A program made the translations under genes and the position numbers. The notes under the pieces were generated by a model. It had not been told where the DNA came from and did no database searches. It saw only the letters and a list, made by a program, of their open reading frames with translations. Positions 9,019-18,800 of a DNA stretch of 64,000 nucleotides are shown piece by piece; positions within the stretch are counted from its first letter, which is position 1, and each line of letters begins with the position of its first letter. Source of the DNA: Leisingera sp. M658 (GTDB lineage: Bacteria > Pseudomonadota > Alphaproteobacteria > Rhodobacterales > Rhodobacteraceae); assembly GCF_025144145.1 (NCBI RefSeq), contig NZ_CP083548.1:112418-176417 (forward strand), given 5' to 3'.

Positions 9019-10518
9019 ATGTCATTTCTCATCAAGCCTCTGATTTTCGCAGCCTGCTTGCTTGTTGCAACGGGTGCGCAGGCCGCAAGCGACCGCATTG
9101 CTCTGGTTATCGGCGTGGCGGACTACCAGTACCTGCCGCCGCTGGAGAACACCCGCAACGATGCCGTGGCAATGGCGGACACCCTGGAAGGGATCGGTTT
9201 TGACGTCAGCCTCGCATTGGATCCCGGCACCTCGGACATGGTGCAGCTGCTGGAGGATTTCACTTTCCGTTCCGAAGTGGCGGATCTGGCTCTGGTCTAT
9301 TTCGCCGGCCACGGGATTGAAGTGCAGGGCGAGAATTTTCTGATCCCGGCTGATGCCCAGGTGGCCAGCAACCGCGATGTGCAACGCCAGTCCTTGTCGC
9401 TGAAACAACTGCTGGGGGCAGTGGACCGGGCCCGCAAGATGCGGATCGTGATCCTCGACAGCTGCCGCGACAACCCGCTGGGCGATTCCATTACGCTGGA
9501 ACAAAGCAGCAGTGAAGCTGCCGAAACGAATGCAGCAACCCGCGGCGGCGGCGGCATGGCAGCAGCCGATCCGGACCGCGGCACCCTGGTGGCCTTTGCC
9601 GCCAAAGACGGCCAGGTGGCGTTGGACGGCTCCGGCAGCAATTCGCCCTATGCCACTGCGCTGATAGAAAAAATGGTGCAGCCGGGGCTGGAGATCAGCC
9701 TGATGTTCCGCCAGGTGCGCGACCGGGTGATGGAAAACACTGCTAACCTGCAGGAACCGCATACTTATGGCTCACTGACCGGTGTGCCTTTCTATCTTGC
9801 CGGCCCGGGCAAGAATGATGCTCCGGTCACCGTTGCAGATGCTTCCGAAGCCTGGGCGGCGCTGAAACCCGACCAGGAAGAGCAGCTGCTGGCGCTGGCG
9901 GATCTTGGTGATACCCGCTCGATGCTGGGCCTGGCCTATATCCGGCTCAACCCCAATGAAGGCCGGTTTGATCCCGCCGCGGCGGTCGGTTTTCTGCAGC
10001 GCGCTTCCGATGCCGGCTCTCCCGAAGCGCAGTTCGAACTGGCCAAGCTTTATGAACGCGGCACAGGTGTCGCAACGGACCCCGCCAAGGCGTTGGAATT
10101 GTACCAGGCTGCTGCAGCGCAGGATTTTGCGGATGCGATCAACGACCTTGGCTTCTTGCACTACCAGGGCGGGCTGGGATTGCCTGCCAATCCGAAGAAA
10201 GCCCTGACCTTTTTTGAACGCGCCGCGGATCTGCGCCATCCGCAGGCCCAGTTCAATTTCGCTGCCTTGATAGATGACGGTCTGATCCCGTCGAAAGGTC
10301 CGGAAGATTCAGCGCATTATCTTTATGCAGCTCTGCGCAGCGGCAGTTCAGATGTGCTCAACCTGCTGAGCGAGCGGCCCAATATGTTCACTCCGCAAAC
10401 CCGGCGCTCTCTTCAGCTGAAACTGAAGGAGAACAACTTTTATGCCGGTGCCATTGATGGCAATTTCGGGCCTGGAACCCAACGGGGAATCCGGCAGGCT
10501 TACGGGCTGGAAGGCTGA
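9019..10518 (+). CDS. Secreted caspase-like (C14) protein with Sel1 repeats
   Basis: Signal peptide at 1-23 (cleavage near AQAAS). The caspase-like peptidase domain (about 25-260) has the catalytic dyad His98 in YFAGHGIEV and Cys149 in ILDSCRDNP. Three to four Sel1/TPR-like repeats follow (about 300-430; VGFLQRASDAGSPEAQFELAKLYERG, FFERAADLRHPQAQFNFAAL). The short C-terminal segment AGAIDGNFGPGTQRGIRQAYGLEG resembles the start of a peptidoglycan-binding type 1 domain. It is predicted periplasmic. It sits just upstream of T6SS accessory genes, and a second caspase-like gene flanks the other side of the locus. Substrate unknown. Start ATG lacks a strong ribosome-binding site but gives a good signal peptide. 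Confidence 0.85.
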   Translation: MSFLIKPLIFAACLLVATGAQAASDRIALVIGVADYQYLPPLENTRNDAVAMADTLEGIGFDVSLALDPGTSDMVQLLEDFTFRSEVADLALVYFAGHGIEVQGENFLIPADAQVASNRDVQRQSLSLKQLLGAVDRARKMRIVILDSCRDNPLGDSITLEQSSSEAAETNAATRGGGGMAAADPDRGTLVAFAAKDGQVALDGSGSNSPYATALIEKMVQPGLEISLMFRQVRDRVMENTANLQEPHTYGSLTGVPFYLAGPGKNDAPVTVADASEAWAALKPDQEEQLLALADLGDTRSMLGLAYIRLNPNEGRFDPAAAVGFLQRASDAGSPEAQFELAKLYERGTGVATDPAKALELYQAAAAQDFADAINDLGFLHYQGGLGLPANPKKALTFFERAADLRHPQAQFNFAALIDDGLIPSKGPEDSAHYLYAALRSGSSDVLNLLSERPNMFTPQTRRSLQLKLKENNFYAGAIDGNFGPGTQRGIRQAYGLEG

Positions 10519-10540
10519 TTTTCAGGTCAGCGGAACACCA

Positions 10541-11410
10541 TCACAGCTGACCGTCCGCAATCCACGCATCCAGCTGGCGGCGGCTGATCTCAAAGTGCAT
10601 GCTGTCTTCGCGCCGGAACCCGGCGCCCCAGACCCAGCCCTGATCATAAAAGAAATCCGCCATGATGGTCAGGCCCAGCTGGGTCTTGCCGTCGGTGAAA
10701 TTATCCAGCTTGCCGTCGATATTCAGATCAACGGCCAGGCCGTAGCTGTGGGTGGACAATGAATTTGCGGTACCGCGGATCCGGCGCACACACAGCGCGC
10801 CGGCGGTGTTGATGCGGGCATAAAGGTCCGGGTCCGCCTGGCGGATGTTTTCAAACACTACCTTCAGGCTTTCGATCGCCGGGCGCAGCATGCTGACCCG
10901 GATCGGTCCGACCTGTTCGGTCACCAGCTTTTCCTTGAGGTTCGCATTGGTCATCGGCTGGCAGGTATCGTTCAAATCCTCCCGCGGGCGGCCCAGTTTC
11001 TCTGTCAGATACTTGCCGCCTGTGACCCGCAGGCCGCGGTTCACGTTCAGCCGGTCAGCGATCAGCACGACCTGGGCGTAATCCAGATCGGCGCCGCCGG
11101 TCTGGTTCCAGATTGCGGCCTCGCCCGCCGCGTCATCGGTAAAAGGGGTGCCGCCGCCTGCCCCTCCAGCGGGCAGGCTGGCAACCTCGCTCTGCAGGTC
11201 CGTCATCCGGGATTGCAGATCCTCGACCTGCTGGCGCAGCATCTCGATCTCGATCCGCGCGGTCGAATCAACACCGCCCGCCCCTTGGAAGTCTTCTTCG
11301 CTCAGCAGCCAGCTGAGCCCGAACCAAACCGCCGGAGCCAGCACAAGGCCAATGGCGATTATCACTGCTGGCAGAACCCGCATTTTCCCTCCCGGATCAT
11401 TTGCGCCCAT
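10541..11410 (-). CDS. Membrane-anchored M15-family peptidoglycan peptidase, TagX-like candidate
   Basis: An N-terminal TM anchor (about 15-35, VIIAIGLVLAPAVWFGLSWLL) is followed by a short coiled coil (about 50-75) and a VanY/M15 domain. Zinc ligands can be seen in STHSYGLAVDLNID (His and Asp) and DSMHFE (His). Known M15 enzymes cut D-Ala-D-Ala or L-Ala-D-Glu bonds. The T6SS protein TagX of Acinetobacter is a membrane-anchored M15-type hydrolase needed for the apparatus to cross the wall, so a similar role is inferred from context. I chose the ATG preceded by GCGAGGGA at 7-bp spacing; ATG at 11383 is an alternative, and an upstream TTG/ATG is unlikely. Convergent with the caspase gene. Confidence 0.8.
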   Translation of the reverse strand: MGANDPGGKMRVLPAVIIAIGLVLAPAVWFGLSWLLSEEDFQGAGGVDSTARIEIEMLRQQVEDLQSRMTDLQSEVASLPAGGAGGGTPFTDDAAGEAAIWNQTGGADLDYAQVVLIADRLNVNRGLRVTGGKYLTEKLGRPREDLNDTCQPMTNANLKEKLVTEQVGPIRVSMLRPAIESLKVVFENIRQADPDLYARINTAGALCVRRIRGTANSLSTHSYGLAVDLNIDGKLDNFTDGKTQLGLTIMADFFYDQGWVWGAGFRREDSMHFEISRRQLDAWIADGQL

Positions 11411-11565
11411 TTCAATCCCTCGCCGCGCGGCAGTAAACCCCCTGATTACAACTTGCCGGAAACACCGTGTTTTTTTCCCTCGCTTCACTCTGCCTGCCAT
11501 TGGCAGGCCGCAGGTGCTGGTATAGACTGCCAGCCATGTTGAAATGGCAGGGGAGGGCGCCGGGC

Positions 11566-12141
11566 ATGATCCGCCTTAAAGGAATTTTTGCAAGTGTTCT
11601 GGGTGCGGGCCTGATTTTCGCCCCGCTGGCTCAGGCGCAGTCGAATGGCGGCGAATTGTCGGTCGAGGAAATCACCGAAGCCTTCAAGAAGCAGAAGACG
11701 CGCGGCCTTGTGATCGTGCCAAGCAGCGCAACTGCGGCCGAGGATCCTGCGGAGGAAACCGCAACCGTGGCCGCCGCGGCTGAGGAATACAATCCGGTCG
11801 ACCGGCAAACCCAGATCAATGTCCAGATCTCCTTTGACTTTGACAGCGCCGCGCTGCGCGCCGATCAGGCGCCGAAACTGGCCAATATGTGCGCCTCGAT
11901 GAAGGCGCTTGATGGCACCGTGTTCCAGATCATCGGCCATACCGACAGCTCTGGATCAGCGGCTTATAATGAACGGCTGTCGCTGCTGCGGGCGCAGGAA
12001 GTGCGCCGTCACCTGATCAGCTCCTGCGGTGTGGACGACGGCTTGCTCAAGGCCATCGGCATGGGTGAGACTGCGCCTTACAACGAAAACAATACGCGCG
12101 CCGACGAAAACCGCCGTGTTGAATTCCAGGCTCTGGGCTGA
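11566..12141 (+). CDS. OmpA-family peptidoglycan-binding protein
   Basis: Exported 191-residue protein. Signal peptide at 1-24 (FAPLAQAQS), a short helical linker (VEEITEAFKKQKTRG), then an OmpA_C domain with ISFDFDSAALR, IGHTDSSGSAAYNERLSLLRAQEVRRHL and NRRVEFQAL. It should bind meso-diaminopimelate in the wall. The chosen ATG is preceded by GGGGAGGG at 8-bp spacing; upstream in-frame starts would spoil the signal peptide. It lies 44 bp before the kinase gene on the same strand. It may anchor the T6SS to the wall or act as a sensor linked to the kinase, both inferred from context only. Confidence 0.86.
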   Translation: MIRLKGIFASVLGAGLIFAPLAQAQSNGGELSVEEITEAFKKQKTRGLVIVPSSATAAEDPAEETATVAAAAEEYNPVDRQTQINVQISFDFDSAALRADQAPKLANMCASMKALDGTVFQIIGHTDSSGSAAYNERLSLLRAQEVRRHLISSCGVDDGLLKAIGMGETAPYNENNTRADENRRVEFQALG

Positions 12142-12185
12142 TCACAGCCCCGACCCGCGCCGGATGAAAGGCCAGGGAGACTTCC

Positions 12186-14354
12186 ATGCTTGAATCGCGC
12201 CCTGGCGACTTGTTCCAGCCGGGTGACCTGCTGAACAATACCTACAGGATTGAAGGCCTGCTGGGCCGCGGCGGCACGTCTCATGTCTATAAGGCACGCT
12301 CGGAAATTTCCGGCAACCTGGTGGCGCTGAAGGTGCTGAAACAGGAACTTGCCGCCAATGAGGACTTTACTGTCTTGATGGCGCGCGAGGAGAATATCCG
12401 CGAAATCCGCCATGCTGCGGTGGTGCGCTATTCGGAAAACCACCGCACGCCGGACGGCCATATCTATCTGCTGATGGACTATGTCGAAGGCCCCGGTCTC
12501 GACAAGCGCCTGAAGCAGGGACCGATGGCGGCTGAGGACCTGCTGGTGATTTGCCGCCGCGTGGTCCAGGGCCTGCAGGCAGCGCACATCCGGAATATCG
12601 TCCACCGCGACCTTAGCCCGGACAACATCATTCTGCGCGGCGGTGAACCGGCCGAGGCTGTGATCATCGATTTCGGCATCGCCAAAGATACCAATCCGGG
12701 CGCCCAGACCATCGTCGGTAACGAGTTTGCCGGCAAATACTCCTATGCCGCACCGGAACAGATGAGCGGAAACACCGACGCCCGCTCGGACATCTATTCG
12801 CTGGGGGCTCTGCTTTTGGCCAACTTCCGCGGCGCGGCGCCGAAACTTGGCGCCAATCCGATGGAAGTAGTTGAAAACAAGCAAAAACCTCTCGACACAG
12901 AAGGCCTGCCCGAGCCTTTCAAAACCCTGATCGAGCGGATGTGCGCCCCGGATCCGAACGCGCGGTTCCAGAATGCAGGTGAAGTTCTGGCCTTTCTGGA
13001 TGATCCCGATGGCGGCAGCCTGGGGGATATCCTGGATGGCCCGGCTGAAGACGCCACCATTATCGTGCCGCAGACCAGCAAACCCGCCCCGCCGCCGCAA
13101 CCCTCCGCCAAGCCGGTTCAGGGCAAGGCAGAGGAAACAAATGGCGGCCGCGGCGGTCTTTGGGCGGCCTTGGCGGTTTTGCTTCTGCTCGGCGGCGGCG
13201 GGGCCGGTGCCTATTTCAGCGGTATTCTCGACAGTGTTCTCCAGCCCTCCTATCCAGTCGCCCGCCCCTATTCTTTCATCGCCGAAAAACCCGCCGATGG
13301 TCCGGTCCAGATCGTTGGCAACGTGCCGAGCGAAGCCGCACGGGACGCACTTTTGGCGCTGTCCCAGGATGCCGATCTGACCCTGGCCACCGGCGCGATA
13401 TCCGGCACGTGGGGCGCCGATGTGCTCGACACGGTTGAACCGCTTGAGGGTTTGCGCGAATGGCGCCTGGTGGTCAGCAACAACAAGGCGCGGCTCACCG
13501 GCACCACCGACGACACCAACGTGGCCGAAATGCTGAACGAGCTGTTCCGCAACGGCCTGCCCGGCGCCTTGGAAGGCAAGGCCGAGATCCGGTTTGAGCT
13601 GCCGATGCTGCCGGTGGCCGAGGTCAAGGCAGTGATGGAGGCCTTTGCCGATTGCGGCCCGCTGCTGCGGGACGGCAATGGCCATTACGACGGTTACGCG
13701 CCCGGCGACCCGGTGCTGATCAGCGGCCGCGTCGCCAGCACCGCTACCCGGCTGGAATTGTTTGATGCGCTGCGGGCGCTGGCGCATGAACGCCAGGTGG
13801 TGCTGGATGTTGAGGTGCTGAACGACTCGCTTTGTGTTGTCGAACAGCATCTGCCCAAAGCCCCGTCCGGCGGCGCCGAAGTGGCATTCGCTGTTGGCGG
13901 AACAACGGTGGAGCCCAATCCGTCGGGCCGTTTTTTTGTCGGCGAAAACCCGGTAATCGATATCGTGCTGCCGGACGATGTGACCGAGGGTTACCTGACC
14001 GTGTCGATCCTGGATGTTTCAGGCAATGTGTTCCACTTGCTGCCCAATATCTCGCGCGAAGACAATGCCGTTGCCAGCCTGCGGGACGGTGCCGCCGGCG
14101 AAGTTCCTGTAAGGGTCGCCTATAGTCTGGAAGAATCCGCCACCGGCGGCGGCATTGCTTTCAAGGTTGACGACAGCACCCTTGGGAAAAGCAAAGTGGT
14201 GGTCTTGCACTCCTCGGAACCGCTGTTTGACGGCATGCGCCCGACGTCCGAAAGCGCGGTAGGTTTTGCCGAAGCCCTGCAGGCCAGCTACGAGGCTGAT
14301 TCCAGCCGGATCCGCTCGCTGGACAGCCGTATTCTGGTGACTGCAAAACCCTGA
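12186..14354 (+). CDS. ppkA: PpkA-type transmembrane Ser/Thr kinase with DUF4384-like sensor
   Basis: Cytoplasmic Hanks kinase domain at 18-280: glycine loop GLLGRGGTSHVY, Lys49 in ALKVL, catalytic HRD at 140-142 (IVHRDLSPDN), DFG at 162-164 and an APEQ motif near 190. A Pro-rich linker follows, then one TM at 324-344, then a periplasmic region of about 370 residues. That region has BON-like beta-alpha repeats and a C-terminal DUF4384-type domain (YLTVSILDVSGNVFHLLPN, LFDGMRPTSESAVGFAEAL). In T6SS of Pseudomonas and Agrobacterium, PpkA phosphorylates Fha or TssL to trigger assembly; Fha, PppA and TagF are all encoded here. The TonB-like protein at 47.3 kb ends in a similar domain, suggesting a shared signal. 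Confidence 0.93.
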   Translation: MLESRPGDLFQPGDLLNNTYRIEGLLGRGGTSHVYKARSEISGNLVALKVLKQELAANEDFTVLMAREENIREIRHAAVVRYSENHRTPDGHIYLLMDYVEGPGLDKRLKQGPMAAEDLLVICRRVVQGLQAAHIRNIVHRDLSPDNIILRGGEPAEAVIIDFGIAKDTNPGAQTIVGNEFAGKYSYAAPEQMSGNTDARSDIYSLGALLLANFRGAAPKLGANPMEVVENKQKPLDTEGLPEPFKTLIERMCAPDPNARFQNAGEVLAFLDDPDGGSLGDILDGPAEDATIIVPQTSKPAPPPQPSAKPVQGKAEETNGGRGGLWAALAVLLLLGGGGAGAYFSGILDSVLQPSYPVARPYSFIAEKPADGPVQIVGNVPSEAARDALLALSQDADLTLATGAISGTWGADVLDTVEPLEGLREWRLVVSNNKARLTGTTDDTNVAEMLNELFRNGLPGALEGKAEIRFELPMLPVAEVKAVMEAFADCGPLLRDGNGHYDGYAPGDPVLISGRVASTATRLELFDALRALAHERQVVLDVEVLNDSLCVVEQHLPKAPSGGAEVAFAVGGTTVEPNPSGRFFVGENPVIDIVLPDDVTEGYLTVSILDVSGNVFHLLPNISREDNAVASLRDGAAGEVPVRVAYSLEESATGGGIAFKVDDSTLGKSKVVVLHSSEPLFDGMRPTSESAVGFAEALQASYEADSSRIRSLDSRILVTAKP

Positions 14355-14409
14355 TCAGGGGGCCGGAATATTATGGTAATTCCAGCTCGGAAAACACATG
14401 TGGTTTGTC

Positions 14410-14432
14410 CCGTTTCCTTCGTCAGGAAACGG
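14410..14432. terminator. Stem-loop between convergent ppkA and pppA
   Basis: Perfect 8-bp stem CCGTTTCC/GGAAACGG with a 7-base loop in the 83-bp gap between convergent genes. There is no T-run, so intrinsic termination is uncertain; it may simply mark the shared 3' ends. Confidence 0.5.
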
Positions 14433-14437
14433 CGGCG

Positions 14438-15160
14438 TCACAGGACATCAATCACCACAGCGGTAATATTATCCGCCCCGCCCCCGTTCAGCGCGATCTG
14501 GATCAGCTGATCGCCGACGGTCTCCAGCGGTGTGCCGGTCAGCGCATCCTCCAGGATTTGGAAGGTGGCATATTTCGTCAGCCCGTCCGAGCAGATCAGG
14601 AAGCGGTCGCCAGGTTCCGTGTCGCCGCGGATCTTGTCGATCTCCAGCTCTTCCCCAACACCCACAGCACGAGTGATCGCGTTGGATTGCGGATGCTGTT
14701 CCGCCTCGTCCCAGGTCATTTTTCCAGCCAGCACCAATTCAGCCACAGCCGAGTGATCCTCGGTCAGCATTTCGATATGCCCGTCCCGCAGCCGGTAGAT
14801 CCGGCTGTCGCCGGCCCAAAGCCCGGCAAAATGCTGATTGGCAATCACCAGCGCCGCAACTGTCGATCCGATTGTGCCGCCACCACGGGCTTCCGCCTCG
14901 GTCCGGATCGCCTTGTGGGCGTTCTGTATCGCTTCCCGCAGCGCATGCATCCGCGCCGCAGGATCCAGACCCAGCGGGATCATGGCCGCAGCATCGGCGA
15001 TCAGCCGGCTGGCATAATCCCCTGCGTCGTGCCCTCCCATTCCGTCTGCCACGAGCCAGATATCATGCTCCGGCAGCGCCAGAACGGCATCCTCGTTGAC
15101 CTTGCGCTTAAGCCCCACATGGGTTTGCGCGGTGTAACGGTATTTGCGCAATTGGTTCAT
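14438..15160 (-). CDS. pppA: PP2C-type Ser/Thr phosphatase PppA
   Basis: PPM-family phosphatase of 240 residues and the likely antagonist of PpkA. Metal-binding motifs: VNEDAVLAL, WLVADGMGGHDAGD, WAGDSRIYRL, ITRAVG, CSDGLTKY and the terminal GGADNITAVV. It is the last gene of the T6SS operon. The ATG overlaps the tagF stop (TGATG), and GAGGGGC upstream supports it; an extended upstream frame reads through the end of tagF and is not used. In other T6SS, PppA dephosphorylates Fha and resets the machine. Confidence 0.95.
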   Translation of the reverse strand: MNQLRKYRYTAQTHVGLKRKVNEDAVLALPEHDIWLVADGMGGHDAGDYASRLIADAAAMIPLGLDPAARMHALREAIQNAHKAIRTEAEARGGGTIGSTVAALVIANQHFAGLWAGDSRIYRLRDGHIEMLTEDHSAVAELVLAGKMTWDEAEQHPQSNAITRAVGVGEELEIDKIRGDTEPGDRFLICSDGLTKYATFQILEDALTGTPLETVGDQLIQIALNGGGADNITAVVIDVL

Positions 15161-15840
15161 CACAGCCCCTCCGCGTCCGCCCAAACCGGCGCCCCCAGGT
15201 CAAAAAGCCCCAGTGCGGTGCCGCCTTGCGGCAGATCCGCGCAGGCCAGCCTCCGCGGCACGCCATCCAGCATCGCCGTCCACAGGCTGCAGCCGGTCAG
15301 CCTCCCTTCCAGAGCGGCACCCGCCAAGGCGCCAGGCAGCACTTCCGGCCCCTGGGCACCGGCCAAAACCAGACCCGGGCCTGCGGCCAACAGCGGATCC
15401 GCCGACCGTTTGTCCGGCACTGGAATACCCGCAAGCGCTTCCGCCAGCCTGTCCTTGGTCATCGTATCCTCCAATGCATCCAGCGCCACATCTTCCAGCC
15501 GTTCAAACAGCGCATCCTCGCCAAAGCAGGGCACGGCGGCCGGGCCATTCCCTGGCAGCGCCGCCATCAGCGTCAGCGGAAACCGCCGACCAACCCGGTC
15601 AACCGAGGGCATCAGCACCCCCATCACCCTTTGCGCCCCGGCCAGTCCGGCAGGCAGGGTAAACCGCCAGATCGGGGCGGTCATGTAGTGGGCGTCAAAA
15701 TCTGACCCGTATTCGCCCCGCCCGTCCAGCATAACCTGCTGCAGCCAGGCATCCCAAACCCGCACAAATCCGCCCGGTGTATTCAGCCGGAAAAAATCCC
15801 CGGCTGAAGGCATCTTACCGAATGCACCGAACCCCGCCAT
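15160..15840 (-). CDS. tagF: TagF (ImpM/SciT family) T6SS post-translational repressor
   Basis: 226-residue protein with the family signature at its start, GFGAFGKMPSAGDFFRLNTP, then FVRVWDAWLQQVM and SVDRVGRRFPLTLMAA. In Pseudomonas TagF represses T6SS firing by a route independent of the kinase; in Agrobacterium TagF and PppA are fused in one polypeptide that binds Fha. Here they are separate but overlap by 1 bp, which mirrors that fusion. The start ATG overlaps the tssM stop (TAATG). A longer upstream frame overlaps tssM and is rejected. Confidence 0.93.
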   Translation of the reverse strand: MAGFGAFGKMPSAGDFFRLNTPGGFVRVWDAWLQQVMLDGRGEYGSDFDAHYMTAPIWRFTLPAGLAGAQRVMGVLMPSVDRVGRRFPLTLMAALPGNGPAAVPCFGEDALFERLEDVALDALEDTMTKDRLAEALAGIPVPDKRSADPLLAAGPGLVLAGAQGPEVLPGALAGAALEGRLTGCSLWTAMLDGVPRRLACADLPQGGTALGLFDLGAPVWADAEGL

Positions 15841-18800
15841 TACATCGACTTCGGGCAGCTGAATTTTGCCATTGCCGGCAAGGCAAATGGGTTGATGACA
15901 GACCCGGATTGCAGTTCGAAGAGTGCTAGACGCCCGCCAACGCGGAAATTCACCCGCCGCCGGTCCGAGACATTGGTGCGCCGCACCTCTGCCGCATCCA
16001 GCAGCCGGAACCAGGCCCAAGGCCCATCGCGCGACATCACGTTCTCAGCGTCGCGTTTCTTGGGTAAAAGAGTGATCCGCGCCAGCCCCACCGACCCCGG
16101 CCAGGTCACAGCCACAGGCGTCGGCGCACCGGACCGGTGGTTATAGGCCACTTTGGAGCCGTCGATCTCCAGCACAACCTCCTTGGCCTTCGGGTCCAAC
16201 GCGTTGACGGTGATCTGGAACTGCACCGCAGGCTGGGCACCGCCGGCAAAAAACGCCTCCTTGATCTCGGCGGCATATTGCATCTGCTGCAGAACCGCCG
16301 GGCTGATGCCCAGATCCACGTCGTTCACCCGCTTCCAGGTCCAGGGACGGCTGCGGGTATCGACGTATTTCAACAGCTGATCGTTAAAGAAACCATCGAT
16401 CATCCCGCCGGGTGCAAACAGTTTGGCAAAATCCGCCATTGCCACATCGGCCCGGGCCGAGCGGTTGAACGGATAGCGGTTCCCCAGCGCCTGCTCGCAG
16501 AACGGCAGCACTGCCGATTGCCAGCGCGCATTGATCGAGGCACGGGTGCCCTCCGAGGTGATCCCCGAAGACCCCGCAGAAATCTGCGTCGCCCAGCGGG
16601 GCAGCGGCCCGCCCATGCGGCTGGCGGTCTGCTGGAACTGCAGCAGCGCCTGGCCGCTTTGCCCGCCCGTGGCCACGCCCGAGAAGGACATCTTGTTCAG
16701 CTCCTGATAGACCTGCTGCAGCTGCCCCATCAGACCATCCAGCTGCGAGGGCTGGCCTTCGGGCCGGTTCACCAGATTGTACAGCCATTCAAACCGCTCC
16801 TGCACATAGGCGCCCGGCGGCTTGGCGGCCTGTCCGGGCGCATTTTCAGCAGAGCCGACCAGCGCTTCCAGCAGGATCTGGCCCTGGATCGACAGGTTCG
16901 AGCGCGCCTCAATCGCGGCCACATTCTGGGCACCCGCGGCAAGAGTGCCCGCATCCAGAATAGACTTATCCTCGTTCAACCGGGTTTCCGCACTGACATC
17001 AGTCAGGATGTTAACGATGGGCGAGGTTGGCCCTGACAGCACATTCGTGACCTCAACAGCGTGGGACAGCGACTCCAGCGGAATAATGTCGATATCCCCC
17101 AGGATCTGATCATAGCGGCTGATATAGTCGTTGTAGTACAGGTCCAAAACATCGCGGCTGAGCTTCAGCAGCACTGCCTCGTTCTGAGCGGCATCACTTT
17201 GCTCGCCCAGCACCCAGGCCTCGCGGTGGACCCTCTCGGCGACACTGACCGCCTCCGGCAGGAATACGTTGTGGAAGCCGTCATAGGTAAAGACGCCTTC
17301 AATCCCCTCGTTCAAGGGCTTGCCGGAACTGCGCACCAGCACCCGCATGACCGACGGCCCGCCAACATCCGTGATCCGCCATTTCGCCAGCGCCGTGGCC
17401 TTTTTCGAGTTCAGAATTCCGTTGTAAACCCGCTGCGCCAGCGGCATTTCCGAAAGGATGTTCTGCGCCTGGGCAATCAGCGGGCCGTTAAGGGCAATCT
17501 CCTCCATCGGCTGTGACAAAAGCGCGGTCAAATGATCCATCAGGTCGGCACGCAGCTGGTTGCGGGCGATGCCGGGATAGGCGATCCGCTCCCAATCCAG
17601 CCGCATCCACTCCTTGATCAGGTCCTGGTTCATCGGCCCCTGCAGACCCAGCATCAGATAGATTTTCAGCGCTTCATACAGCGTGTCGGGGTTGTTGATA
17701 TTCCCCTCGATCTGCTGCTCCAGCCGCACCAGCAGCCGCGGCAGCAACCGCTGGTTCAACGCCGCGCGGTAGGTCTGTGCGGCCTGGGTGCCGATCACCT
17801 CGCCCTGATACAGGCCATAGGTCATGGCGCCATCGGGTTCCGGATCAGACAGCACCGGATTGCCCGGCATGTCGCGCAGATTGTTCAGCGCAGCGGCCAC
17901 CGGCACCAGATCGGTATCGCCGACCGGGCTGGGCGGCAATTGCGCCGCTGCTGCCTGATAGGCCGCAACCTGACCCTCAGCCTGGGCAATCAGATCGGTG
18001 TTCCTCAGATAGGACCGCACCCAAAGCGCGCCCATTGCCACCGCCACCAGAACAGTTGCGGTGATCGCAATCCGGCGGGTCCAGCGGTAGCGGCGTTCGA
18101 CCTTGTCATCCGCCGACACCAGCCCCGCTTCGGGGAACATCACACTTTCAAACAGCCGGGTCAGAAAGAAAGACCGCCCGGTGCCCTGCCCGGTGCCAAT
18201 CGCCTGCCGTCCGATGCCAAAAGTCTGCGCCATGCCCAGCATCAGCCGGTCGATCGGCGTGCCTTCCTGGGTGCCGGAGGTGAAATAGACCCCGCGCAGC
18301 ATCTGACGCTGTTCATAACGGTTATCCTGAAACACCTCGGTCAGAAACTCGCGTGCCACACCGCGCATCGAGGCGACCTGCGCCGGGAAGCCGGCAATCA
18401 GGGCGCGGCGCTGGTGGTCGGTCTCGGTCTGCATCTTTTCCAAGAGCTGCGCGTTCACCTGCCCCAGCAGCAGCCCGAACTCCTGGTCAAACCCGGCAAT
18501 CGGCGCGGCGTCCTTTTTGCCCTTGGGCAGCGGCAGGGTGAAACCCCAGACCTGTTCGCGGTCCTCTTTGCCCAGCGAGTCATGGAACTCCTGGAAGCCG
18601 GCAATCAGGTCGGCCTTAGTGAACAGCACATAGACCGGGAAACGCACGCCCAGCTTCTCGCGCAGCTCCGCCAGACGGCGGCGCACGGCAGCAGCGTGGC
18701 TTTTTTGGGTGATCTCGTCCTGCAACGACAGATCCGACAGCGAGATTGCAATGATCGCGCCGTTGATCGGCTGCCGTTTGCGGTATTTCTTCATCAGCCC

